64,000 nt of DNA from Paenibacillus sabinae T27. GTDB lineage: Bacteria > Bacillota > Bacilli > Paenibacillales > Paenibacillaceae. Made by a program: the position numbers and the translations under genes. The notes beneath the pieces were generated by a model. It saw only the letters and a program-made list of their open reading frames with translations, had not been told where the DNA came from and searched no databases. Shown here in pieces: positions 8,692 through 17,464 of the stretch; the stretch's first letter is position 1, and each line of letters opens with the position of its first letter. Location: positions 3,697,252 through 3,761,251 of the forward strand of contig NZ_CP004078.1 of the NCBI RefSeq assembly GCF_000612505.1. The letters are read 5' to 3'.

Positions 8692-10397
8692 GTTGAAACC
8701 TCCTCTCCAGCAATGGGCAAAATAAGTAAAACCTTTGTTCCCTTACCCATTTCACTTTTTATTTCTAGCTTTGCCCTGTTTCCGTACTGGGCCTTTAACA
8801 TTCGGTTCACATAATTGACGCCGATTCCCATTCCAACTTTTCCTTGCTCCACCGTCCGGTTATTCAGAAGGTTTTGAATCGTTTCCTCTGACATCCCTGC
8901 TCCATTGTCTTGAATCGAAATTTGAATATCGTCATCGAGTTTGACTTCAATTTGAATATAACCCTCATCGCTCAACCCATGATAAAGTGAATTTTCAACC
9001 AAGGGCTGCAGTATAAAGCGGGGCACCGGAATTTGGAGTACCTTCTCGTCCAAAGAAATACGGACATCAAATTCAAAATCATACCGGATTTGCTGCAAAA
9101 TCAAATATTGCCGAAGCGCATCAATTTCTTCCCTCATGGTTGAAACCTGTCCTAATTTCCCCAGATTGTAATACAATAATTTATTCAAGGATTGGACCAG
9201 CCGGTCGATCTCATCCTGTCCGTTCATGACAGCAAGCCAGTGCACAGTATTCAGTGTGTTCATTAAAAAGTGGGGATTGATCTGATATAGAAGCTTCTCG
9301 ACCTCGAGATCTATCCGGTTCTTCTCTTTTTGCTCTACTTCCTTGAACAAAAACCCGATTTGTTTGCCCATGTCCGAAAATTCATTCAGCAAAAGATCGA
9401 ACTCCGGAATCCGGGTATAGGTTTGCCGCTTGACCAACTGGGGATTCTGCGACATCCAATGAATCTCTGCATGAAAAAGGTTCAGCGGACGGTAGACCAT
9501 CTTCCAAAGCAGCCAGGCTAGCAGCAGAGTTAAAGCAAGGAAAAACAAGGCGACCAACAGAATCTGTAAGAGCCACTGATTTTTTTCGTGTTGATAATCC
9601 GATTGGGTAATAACCGAAACGACACTCCAATCCTGATCCGAACGCGCCCTGAACCAATGATACCCGTGGAATTCCCCTTCCATTTGACCGCTTGACAGGT
9701 CTGGAATTTCAGTTCCTTTCCCAAAAATTTGCGAAATTTCGCTGTAAGCAATTTGACCGCTTCCATCCAAAATAAGATGGGACAATGCACCGTCGTACTG
9801 ATCATTTTCAAGAATATTCTGAGTGAGATTAAGACCGCTTTCAACGTAGATGTACACATCATCCCGGTTCGGCAGCTCCACCTTCCGGAGTGCGGAAAGA
9901 ACAAGCTGATCGTCATATTGGTTCATACTCTCATGGGGGCCAAAGTAAGAAATCCCATACGAGCGGGAAAGCACCGGTAGAGACGCAGGTGAGAAGTGAT
10001 CCTTGACAGGGAAGTTTTCAAACTCGCTTTCACCGCTATCTTGAAAATAATATAGGACTAATCCTATATTCGGGTTGGTGAAGGTAACAACATTCAGCTC
10101 ACTCATTAACTCATTTCTGGATTCCATGCGTTGAAATTGATTCTGATTAGACTGCAATACCTCATCCAGCTGTTTCCCAATCGTGCCTCCGTAAGATAAT
10201 TGCTGCGTAATATGATTTAAGTTAGTTATCGAATTTTGTAGGGAGAACGTCACTTGTTTTAAATTGCTTTTGATCCCATTATCGATTTTATTCACAAAAA
10301 TAGAATCTATCGTATAATAGGAAATGATAAAAATACTTAAAAAAGGAGCCAGTGAGCTAAATAAAAACAGCAAGAAAATTCTTCTTTTTAAAGTCAT
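8688..10397 (-). CDS. Sensor histidine kinase (YesM family)
   Basis: Membrane sensor kinase of 569 residues. One membrane helix at about 7-29, an extracytoplasmic sensor of about 240 residues, a second helix at about 276-300, a HAMP-like linker, then the His_kinase core with phospho-accepting H376 (YQINPHFLMNTLN) and an ATPase domain (N-box NSLYHGL; DNGAGM; GVGMGIGVNYV). It phosphorylates the adjacent AraC-type regulator, whose start codon overlaps its stop. It is the first gene of its unit: the upstream 350 bases hold no gene, and the preceding cluster ends in a terminator. Confidence 0.93.
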   Translation of the reverse strand: MTLKRRIFLLFLFSSLAPFLSIFIISYYTIDSIFVNKIDNGIKSNLKQVTFSLQNSITNLNHITQQLSYGGTIGKQLDEVLQSNQNQFQRMESRNELMSELNVVTFTNPNIGLVLYYFQDSGESEFENFPVKDHFSPASLPVLSRSYGISYFGPHESMNQYDDQLVLSALRKVELPNRDDVYIYVESGLNLTQNILENDQYDGALSHLILDGSGQIAYSEISQIFGKGTEIPDLSSGQMEGEFHGYHWFRARSDQDWSVVSVITQSDYQHEKNQWLLQILLVALFFLALTLLLAWLLWKMVYRPLNLFHAEIHWMSQNPQLVKRQTYTRIPEFDLLLNEFSDMGKQIGFLFKEVEQKEKNRIDLEVEKLLYQINPHFLMNTLNTVHWLAVMNGQDEIDRLVQSLNKLLYYNLGKLGQVSTMREEIDALRQYLILQQIRYDFEFDVRISLDEKVLQIPVPRFILQPLVENSLYHGLSDEGYIQIEVKLDDDIQISIQDNGAGMSEETIQNLLNNRTVEQGKVGMGIGVNYVNRMLKAQYGNRAKLEIKSEMGKGTKVLLILPIAGEEVST

Positions 10398-10744
10398 TCG
10401 TTTGTTGCTCCCTCTGCCTTTTTTGGAAATTAAATATAAATGGCCATATGAAAAAAGCCTTGCCCGAAAAGCGGCTTAGGTTCGCTTAAAGGACAACGCC
10501 ATTTTAACTTCGAACTTAATCTTCAAGCACTTTCTTTTAACAAATGACTATATTTGAATCTGTATATTGCTCCTAACTATAAAACCGATATCATCATAGT
10601 GTCAACATTCAATTTGCCCTGGAAAGCTCTTTTTTCAACATTATAAATGTTTGATGTTTTTTCGCCTGCCATAATTGTTACTTTCCCCAGCAAATAATTG
10701 TTACAGCTTCTGCATAGATATTTTGAGATTTCAAAATGTTTTTC
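10398..10744. other. Intergenic region upstream of cluster 1 kinase
   Basis: About 350 AT-rich bases between the kinase start and the terminator of cluster 2. It should contain the promoter for the kinase-regulator unit, but I cannot pick a convincing -35/-10 pair. No ORF here has a ribosome site or recognisable product. Confidence 0.4.
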
Positions 10745-10812
10745 ACAAAAAAATCTCGGCTTGCGACCCAGAATTCCATTATGGGAACTCGTATATAGGT
10801 ACAAGCCGAGAT
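10745..10812 (-). terminator. Terminator of sugar cluster 2
   Basis: Perfect 11-bp inverted repeat ATCTCGGCTTG / CAAGCCGAGAT enclosing a 38-nt loop that has its own CCCA/TGGG pairing, followed on the minus strand by seven T. It lies about 45 bases after the stop of the second GH13 gene. Confidence 0.8.
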
Positions 10813-10855
10813 AGGAAATACTCATAGCTATATTCGTGTATTCAGACCTTCATTT

Positions 10856-12139
10856 TTAGAGTTCAATAATGATAGGCTTTCCTTCCGAGAGCAGTTTTCC
10901 CTCTTTAACAAAGACGTTACTTCCATCCACTAAATTCTGATATGAACCGTCCGGAAGACCGGTTTCAACCTCTGCTGTTTTGCTTTTCACACTAAATACA
11001 CCCATCATTTTATGCTCATTCAAGGTATAGGTTCCTACGAGGATATCTTCTTCATCCAGTGCAGTGACATGGTAGCTGCCTTTCGCGACAATTTCTTTTT
11101 TCTTTATCGGATAGAGTGATTTAAGAAGTGCCGAGATATCTTTGCCAGTATTCCAGTTCACAGTATCCTTATTGAACAAATCCGGACGAAAATCATTTTC
11201 AGTTTCTTGTCCGGCATAGATCAGCGTCATTCCCTTCTGAAAATAAATGAAAGCAGTCCAGTTAATTAGATCATTATCATCCTGTATGATTTCCTTGGCT
11301 CTCGCTTGGTCGTGATTCTCCAGATAGCGCAGCTTGACATAGTTATCGGGATAAATGTACTCCTGCATGTTAATTTTCTCCGCATAATAGCTTAGCTTAT
11401 AATCCCCTGTCAGATAACCTCTGAAATATTTATGGATATCGTAGTCGTAACATATATCAAACGCCTGGAAAATTTCAGAGTCCGACAGGTTAATCATTCC
11501 CTTTGCCCGTAGATCAATAATAAATTCTGGCTCCACCGACTCACTAAGCCACAAACAATCTGCCCTGACCTTTCCTACTTCTTCACGAGCGCGGAGCCAA
11601 AAATCTAGCGGCAACAGCGGTGCCACATCACACCTAAAGCCATCCACAATTCCAGCCCACATCTTCAGAGTTTCAATCTGATATTCCCATAATCCGGCCT
11701 GATTATAATCCAGATCTACAATGTCATCCCATTCGCCGACACGGTTACCCATTGTGCCATCCGGCTTTTTAAAGAAATATTCAGGATGATTAACTGCCAG
11801 CCAGGAATCAGGTGAAGTATGATTGTACACCACATCGATAATACACTTCATTCCTTTATCATGAATGGCCTCTACAAGCCCTTTAAAATCTTCCAGCGTA
11901 CCGAACTCAGGGTTGATCTTGCGGTAATCTCGGTTGGCATATGGGCTGCCCAGTTCACCTTTGCGCGCTTTTTCTCCGGTAGGATGAACAGGGAGCAGCC
12001 AAACAATGTCCACTCCAAGTTCTTTGATTCTGTCCAGATCATTCTCTACTGCCTTGAATGTTCCTTCTTCGCTGTGATTGCGGACATAAACTGAATACAT
12101 AACTTGATTACGCAATGATTTTTGTGTATCCTTTGCCAT
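10856..12139 (-). CDS. GH13 glycoside hydrolase, cytoplasmic, copy 2
   Basis: Paralogue of the GH13 gene at 379-1662, with exactly the same length (427 residues) and gap-free alignment where I compared them. The catalytic set is retained: DVVYNH at 102-107, nucleophile D171 in GFRCDVA, WLSESV around residue 200, and ENHDQ around 274-278. There is no signal peptide. The chosen ATG has the ribosome site AGGAG(TGGAG) just upstream; a GTG three codons earlier is possible but sits inside that site. It is the last gene of the permease-permease-binding protein-GH13 unit and is closed by the terminator at 10745-10812. It presumably hydrolyses or rearranges the imported sugar. Confidence 0.9.
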   Translation of the reverse strand: MAKDTQKSLRNQVMYSVYVRNHSEEGTFKAVENDLDRIKELGVDIVWLLPVHPTGEKARKGELGSPYANRDYRKINPEFGTLEDFKGLVEAIHDKGMKCIIDVVYNHTSPDSWLAVNHPEYFFKKPDGTMGNRVGEWDDIVDLDYNQAGLWEYQIETLKMWAGIVDGFRCDVAPLLPLDFWLRAREEVGKVRADCLWLSESVEPEFIIDLRAKGMINLSDSEIFQAFDICYDYDIHKYFRGYLTGDYKLSYYAEKINMQEYIYPDNYVKLRYLENHDQARAKEIIQDDNDLINWTAFIYFQKGMTLIYAGQETENDFRPDLFNKDTVNWNTGKDISALLKSLYPIKKKEIVAKGSYHVTALDEEDILVGTYTLNEHKMMGVFSVKSKTAEVETGLPDGSYQNLVDGSNVFVKEGKLLSEGKPIIIEL

Positions 12140-12175
12140 TTTCTCCACTCCTATTTCTTATATTTTTATTTGAGC

Positions 12176-13699
12176 TTATTTATTGGTTTTAGCCCATTCA
12201 TCCAACTGGCGCTGCTTCTCGGCGATAATCTTGTCAACACCGGCTGCCTCCAGCTTCTTCAAATAATCGGGAATTGTTACCGCTGGATCTACAGCACCGG
12301 TGACGATAACAGGTGAAAATTGTTGGCTTACGTTGTTGACCGCAGTAATCTCGTTTTTCACTGAATCCGGAGCGAACACAAAGCCCAAGGCAGGGGACTT
12401 CTCCGCTGATTCGTTGAAAGTCTTATACTTACTCCATAAATCGGGGTCTTCCTGTTTCCACAGATAGGTATTCATTTGATTTCCAAACATCCAGGATTGG
12501 TTCAAATTATAGCCTGAATTTGCCGAAGTCACACCTTGCGGATAATCAATGATATTGTCTGACACTTTGGTATAATGCGTGCCTTCAATGCCCCAGTTCA
12601 GAAGGTTAATTAAATACTTATCCGTATAAAGCAGGTTAATGAACATCATCGCCCGCTCTGGGTCAGATGACGTAGTTGGAATCGCCAGCATGGAACTTGT
12701 AGTATCGCCTGTCGTCATGAACGGCTGAGTCAGCTCTACAGCAACCATAGGCATTCCTGTATTACGGGATTCTTGCAGTTCAATTCCTGGTTTCATGGAA
12801 ACGGCATAAGAAAAAGCTTTACCCGCCTTTACTGCATTGGCCACACCGTCATTTCGTGTAGGGGCGTCTTTGTTGATAAAACCCGCTTTGTACCACTCGT
12901 TCATCAACTTGGCCAGATCCATATACTCTGGAGTCGCAACCATATTCACAACCTTGAGATCAGTTGTTCCCCGTACGACCCCTCCTGGCCCATCTCCCAG
13001 ACCGTCATATTGCAGCATTTGTGTCAAAGGTGAATTGTTCGCTTCCGCCTCAATAGGAGTCATTCCCGCTTCACCGGCTTTAATTTTTTCAAAGACTGGC
13101 GTGAAATCCTTGAGTTCCTTCAAAGTGCTTGTGTCGATGCCGTATTTCTCTACCAAGTCTTTGCGCATGACGATGCCCCGGGTGGAGGCGAACTCCTTGT
13201 TAGTAACCACGCCATATATTTTCCCGTTAATTTTCCCGCCCTCAACCACTTCAGGATCAATGATTTGCTTAATATCTTTACCATAGGAGTTTATCAGGTC
13301 ATCTACCGGAATTATCTGCCCTTTGGCTACTTGCTGGCCAAGACCTTGCCACGAAGAAGTCCATATCACATCAAAGGGCTCCTGGGAAGCAAACATCAGA
13401 TTGGTTTTATCGTTCCATGCGCCCCAATCAATCGGCCGAAGCTCTATTGTGGCGTTGATTTTCTCCTGCAAATACTTGCTCATCGCCTCATTTACCGCAT
13501 CCAGATCCTTGGGTGTGCTGCCCGGGAAAGCCATTACCAGATGGTAAGGCTTAAGTCCGCCCGCTGTTTCATCCGGATTGTTGCCTTGTGCTGCTCCAGT
13601 GTTGTCCGGTGAATTATTCGTATTTCCCGAACATGCGGACAGTGCCAAAGAGACCATCATCATTGAGGCAAACAGCGTTGAAATATACCTTTTTTTCAC
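12176..13699 (-). CDS. Extracellular solute-binding lipoprotein of cluster 2
   Basis: Sugar-binding lipoprotein of 507 residues. The lipobox is LSAC (Cys23), followed by a Gly/Asn/Pro-rich linker. The ligand-binding body differs clearly from the two binding proteins of cluster 1 (for example WTSSWQGLGQQVAKGQIIPV; DPERAMMFINLLYTDKYLIN). The start is taken at a GTG with ribosome site GGGAGG 7-8 bases upstream. The frame is open 18 codons further, but those residues do not look like a signal peptide. The gene follows the two permease genes and precedes GH13 copy 2, the reverse of the usual binding protein-first order. Confidence 0.9.
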   Translation of the reverse strand: MKKRYISTLFASMMMVSLALSACSGNTNNSPDNTGAAQGNNPDETAGGLKPYHLVMAFPGSTPKDLDAVNEAMSKYLQEKINATIELRPIDWGAWNDKTNLMFASQEPFDVIWTSSWQGLGQQVAKGQIIPVDDLINSYGKDIKQIIDPEVVEGGKINGKIYGVVTNKEFASTRGIVMRKDLVEKYGIDTSTLKELKDFTPVFEKIKAGEAGMTPIEAEANNSPLTQMLQYDGLGDGPGGVVRGTTDLKVVNMVATPEYMDLAKLMNEWYKAGFINKDAPTRNDGVANAVKAGKAFSYAVSMKPGIELQESRNTGMPMVAVELTQPFMTTGDTTSSMLAIPTTSSDPERAMMFINLLYTDKYLINLLNWGIEGTHYTKVSDNIIDYPQGVTSANSGYNLNQSWMFGNQMNTYLWKQEDPDLWSKYKTFNESAEKSPALGFVFAPDSVKNEITAVNNVSQQFSPVIVTGAVDPAVTIPDYLKKLEAAGVDKIIAEKQRQLDEWAKTNK

Positions 13700-13786
13700 A
13701 TTAAACCCTCCCTGTTCATCTATATAATGTACGAAACTCTCTGCAAGCGGCAACCGTGGGCCGGTAACCGATTTCAGAACTTCCGG

Positions 13787-14674
13787 TCAACCCTTGATGG
13801 CACCGATGGTCAGACCTTTCACAAAATACTTCTGGAAGAACGGATACGCCAGCAGGATGGGTCCGATTCCGATGATCGCCATCGCCATACGCATCGTTTC
13901 CTGGGGGGTAGATTGCATAAGCGAGGCGGCGTTGGTATTCTGGGAATTCTGCGACAGGAACTGAATATTTAATAAAGACATGTTAAGCATATACTGGAGA
14001 CTGAAGAACTTAGCCCTGGACAGGAACACCAGACTGTTATACCAGTCATTCCAGTAGGCAATGGTATTAAAGAGACCGATCGTAGCAAATACCGGCTTCG
14101 ATAAAGGCACGACAAACTGGGCAAAAATCCTTGCTTCGCCGGCCCCGTCAATATGCGCGGCTTCGATCATCGTCGGTGGGATCGTTGTTGTGAAAAAGGT
14201 TCGCATAATCAGAACGTTGAACCCATTCAGCAGGAGACCGGGTATGATCAACGCCCAGACCGTGTCTCTAAGGTCAATAAACCGGGCGTAGACCAAATAC
14301 CAGGACACAAGGCCTCCATTAAACAATAGGGTAAAGAAAACAAAGAAGGCAAAGGCATTGCGGAAAGGAAGAGTAGTTCTCGAAAGCGGATAAGCCAACA
14401 TTGCTGTAAGCAGCAGACTCACAATCGTACCCACAACAGTTACAATTATGGTGACCCCGTACGAACGGAATATGACACCCGGGTCCAAGATGAATAGATA
14501 ATGGTATGCATCCAGACTAAATTTCTCCGGGAAAAAGGAATACCCATTGGCAAGTATCGATTGTTCATCCGTTAAAGACGCGATTAGCACCAGGAGCAGC
14601 GGTAAAATCATTAATAATGAAGTGATTCCAAAAAACAGATGGATCACCCACGATTCTTTCTCTTTTTTGTTCAT
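13787..14674 (-). CDS. Carbohydrate ABC transporter permease, LplC type, cluster 2
   Basis: CUT1 permease of 295 residues with six predicted membrane helices. The EAA loop IEAAHIDGAGEARIFAQFVV lies at about 164-183, and the C-terminus KYFVKGLTIGAIKG is characteristic of the family. The ATG chosen has AGAGGGGG 8 bases upstream; the longer frame overlaps the preceding permease gene and lacks a site. It works with the permease gene ending 16 bases upstream and with the binding protein encoded next. An ATPase is not encoded in the cluster. Confidence 0.91.
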   Translation of the reverse strand: MNKKEKESWVIHLFFGITSLLMILPLLLVLIASLTDEQSILANGYSFFPEKFSLDAYHYLFILDPGVIFRSYGVTIIVTVVGTIVSLLLTAMLAYPLSRTTLPFRNAFAFFVFFTLLFNGGLVSWYLVYARFIDLRDTVWALIIPGLLLNGFNVLIMRTFFTTTIPPTMIEAAHIDGAGEARIFAQFVVPLSKPVFATIGLFNTIAYWNDWYNSLVFLSRAKFFSLQYMLNMSLLNIQFLSQNSQNTNAASLMQSTPQETMRMAMAIIGIGPILLAYPFFQKYFVKGLTIGAIKG

Positions 14675-14690
14675 AACGATATCCCCCTCT

Positions 14691-15659
14691 TTAGAAAAGC
14701 GCGTTGTCCCGGTTAATTTTACGCACGACATAATTAGAAAGCAGCACCAGCAAAAACCCTACCAAGGACTGATATAATCCGGCTGCAGAGGCCATCGATA
14801 TATCTCCAAGCTGCATAAGCCCTCGATAGACATAGGTATCAATTGTGTTAGTGACAGGCAGCAAGGGACCTGAATTCATCGGCACCTGGTAGAAAAGACC
14901 GAAATCGGAATAGAAAATCCTCCCTACCGCCAATAGTGTCATAATGGTCATGATCGGAACCAGCAAAGGAATAGTGATATGCTTGATTTGCTGCCATTTG
15001 GTAGCCCCATCAATTTTTGCCGCTTCATAGTATTCCTGATCAATGCCGACGATAGATGCAATGTAGACAATTGCCGAATAACCGACACCTTTCCATACAT
15101 TGACCAGAATAAGGATCAGCGGCCAATACTTAGGCTCCATGTACCAATACACTGGGTCGATATGGAGCAAAGGAAGGATGGTCTTATTCATAAATCCGTA
15201 TTCAGGATTAAGCATTCCGTACAGCAGATAAGCTACGATAACCATGGATATGAAATAGGGAAGTAGCAGAGCACTCTGATAAAATCTGCTGATTTTTGAC
15301 CGGATCTCATTGAGAAGAATCGCTATGCCAACCGAAGTAATTAATCCAATGATGATAAAGGCTAGATTATACAAAATCGTATTTCTAGTGATAACATAAG
15401 CATCCGTTGTTGCGAACAAATATTTGAAATTGGCGAACCCTACCCATTCGCTGTGTAGAATTCCTTTAGTAAAGTTGATGTCTTTAAAAGCAATAATTAC
15501 GCCGAACATTGGCAGATAATTATTAATTAGCAGATATAATATGGCCGGCAGCATCATTAGATATAAGGCACGGTGCTGGCGTACTCTTTTCCATATTGTA
15601 CTTCTCTTCTTAACAGGCTCGTTAATAAACTCGCTTGTAATTTGCCTCGCATCAATCAT
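14691..15659 (-). CDS. Carbohydrate ABC transporter permease, LplB type, cluster 2
   Basis: CUT1 permease of 322 residues and first gene of the cluster 2 transport operon. The N-terminal family motif is YLMMLPAILYLLINNYLPMF followed by FKDINFTKGILHSEW. The EAA loop YEAAKIDGATKWQQIKHITI lies near residues 214-233. A strong ribosome site (AGGAGGGG, 6 bases spacing) precedes the ATG. The 160 bases upstream, before the terminator of the regulator gene, should hold the promoter controlled by the kinase-regulator pair encoded just beyond it. Confidence 0.92.
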   Translation of the reverse strand: MIDARQITSEFINEPVKKRSTIWKRVRQHRALYLMMLPAILYLLINNYLPMFGVIIAFKDINFTKGILHSEWVGFANFKYLFATTDAYVITRNTILYNLAFIIIGLITSVGIAILLNEIRSKISRFYQSALLLPYFISMVIVAYLLYGMLNPEYGFMNKTILPLLHIDPVYWYMEPKYWPLILILVNVWKGVGYSAIVYIASIVGIDQEYYEAAKIDGATKWQQIKHITIPLLVPIMTIMTLLAVGRIFYSDFGLFYQVPMNSGPLLPVTNTIDTYVYRGLMQLGDISMASAAGLYQSLVGFLLVLLSNYVVRKINRDNALF

Positions 15660-15823
15660 GTTATTCCCCTCCTAGTATTTCTTTTAGTCTGTATGGTTTG
15701 GGTATTACGTTTCTCCCTGTGTATTGAATTATAAAGGTTCTACAGCGTTCCCCCTACCACTGGGGTTACGTCTTGATACAACAATTGTTACCTCTTTATC
15801 TGCATCTTTCGCGATAATACGAC

Positions 15824-15849
15824 AAAAAACCGGCTTCCGAAGAAACCGG
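15824..15849 (-). terminator. Terminator of kinase-regulator unit, cluster 2
   Basis: Minus strand CCGGTTTC-TTCG-GAAGCCGG (8-bp stem with one G-U pair and a UUCG tetraloop) followed by six T, 14 bases after the regulator stop. A textbook rho-independent terminator. Confidence 0.88.
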
Positions 15850-15862
15850 CATTGGGTTGCCC

Positions 15863-17464
15863 CTAAAGAGCTTTCCTAAACTCCTGCGGCGACACCTGAT
15901 AAACCTTTTTGAACATTTTTGCGAAATAGGAAAAATTATCGTACCCAAGAGAATTGGCGATTTGACTGATATTGTCTTTGGTCGTTGTCAGTAACTCTGC
16001 CGCACGCTCCATTCTTTTCTGCAGAATATATTCCGACAGCGACATCCCCGTCTTCATACGAAATAATCTGGATAAATAGGACGGGTTTAAGTGTACGACA
16101 TTCGAGATTTCATCCCTGGTGATTTCATGGTGCAAATTGACCAAAATATAGTTCTGAATCTTGGCGACGATACTGTTGTTCAGCGGCTCTGCTCTTCCGG
16201 GTTCTGCTAACGTTATAACAGCCCGAAGAATTCCCTCCATCCATTGCTTTAGATGGGCTGAAGATCTGGTGACCTCCAAAGGGTCTGAAGTTAGGCCTTG
16301 ATCATATAGAATGTCAGGAGATATCCCTTTACGCAGCAGCACATAATAAATAACCTGCAGCAGCCCATGAAATACGTTGGTCAAAGCCTCCCGCTTGCCA
16401 TGCTGCTGCCTGATCCAGTCATAGGTTTCGTTTAAGAGCAGTTCGATCTGCTGCATATCGCCGGACTCCAGACTCTCTGTCCAATGCAGAAATGAAATTC
16501 CACCTGGTTCTTTATCGCTATCTATTTGCTCCGAATAAAACAAAACCTGTTGATGCCGGGTGATGTTGGAATACTCCATTTCCAGCAGTTCATGATATTT
16601 CAGGCTAATATCCTTAATGGAGGAAACCTCACCTATATAACAAGAGACCGAGCAGAAGAAGTATACCTGGCAAGCCTCGATATACTCGGCGCACCGCCCT
16701 TTCCATAGATCATACCCGGGATTCTCTTTGTCCTCCAAATAAAGAATAATCAGCATATTGCCCAGTTCATCTTTGATGACATGGCCGGCATGATCCGGAA
16801 GGATAACCTCTTCGGCCGCTTTACGGAGCGCATAACCCATCAGTTCTTCATCAAAGGCACTGAATTGCTTCTTCCACTCCTCAATACTCAAGAGAATAAG
16901 CAGCAGATTATCTTTGGCGGCCAGTGGTAGGTCAAATGTACGTATGGTCTGCTCCAATTTCTGCTGCTGCAGATTGCCGTTTCCGTTCATCATCTCCTGC
17001 CAAAACGACTTTATCAGTTCCGGCTTTTGCTGATGCCACAGCTGATAATACTTTTTGAAAATTTCCGCTTGTGTGTTCAAATTCCGCTTCTCCCGGATCT
17101 CACCAAGATTATTGGCTACCACTTTCTCCATCTCTTCATAAATGACAGGCTTAAGCAAATAATCCCGGACTCTCAGTTGCAGTGCGCGCTGGGCATATTT
17201 GAATTCCGCGTGGCAGGTAAGGAGTATGCTCTTCAGACCAGGATGCTCGGTGTTCGCCCATTCTAGCAGGGATAACCCGTTCATCACTGGCATTTCAATA
17301 TCGCAGATCATCAAGTCTATGGGCTCGTGATCTAAGATTCCTTTGGCCTGCTGGGCATTATAAGCCTCATGTATTTCAAATACTTCTAACCGTTCCCAGT
17401 TCACCCCATCCACGATTCCCTTTACAGCATGGATTTCGTCATCAACAATTAATATTCTGAACAT
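15863..17464 (-). CDS. AraC-type response regulator (YesN family), cluster 2
   Basis: Response regulator of 533 residues. The receiver domain has VDDE at 7-10, phospho-acceptor D55 (MICDIEMP) and conserved K (YLLKPV) near 105. A long central region precedes a C-terminal AraC domain at about 430-530 (ITRDEISNVVHLNPSYLSRL; ISQIANSLGYDNFSYFAKMF). It overlaps the kinase gene by 16 bases. It is expected to activate the permease operon that starts 200 bases downstream. The YesN family commonly controls CUT1 sugar importers. Confidence 0.93.
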   Translation of the reverse strand: MFRILIVDDEIHAVKGIVDGVNWERLEVFEIHEAYNAQQAKGILDHEPIDLMICDIEMPVMNGLSLLEWANTEHPGLKSILLTCHAEFKYAQRALQLRVRDYLLKPVIYEEMEKVVANNLGEIREKRNLNTQAEIFKKYYQLWHQQKPELIKSFWQEMMNGNGNLQQQKLEQTIRTFDLPLAAKDNLLLILLSIEEWKKQFSAFDEELMGYALRKAAEEVILPDHAGHVIKDELGNMLIILYLEDKENPGYDLWKGRCAEYIEACQVYFFCSVSCYIGEVSSIKDISLKYHELLEMEYSNITRHQQVLFYSEQIDSDKEPGGISFLHWTESLESGDMQQIELLLNETYDWIRQQHGKREALTNVFHGLLQVIYYVLLRKGISPDILYDQGLTSDPLEVTRSSAHLKQWMEGILRAVITLAEPGRAEPLNNSIVAKIQNYILVNLHHEITRDEISNVVHLNPSYLSRLFRMKTGMSLSEYILQKRMERAAELLTTTKDNISQIANSLGYDNFSYFAKMFKKVYQVSPQEFRKAL

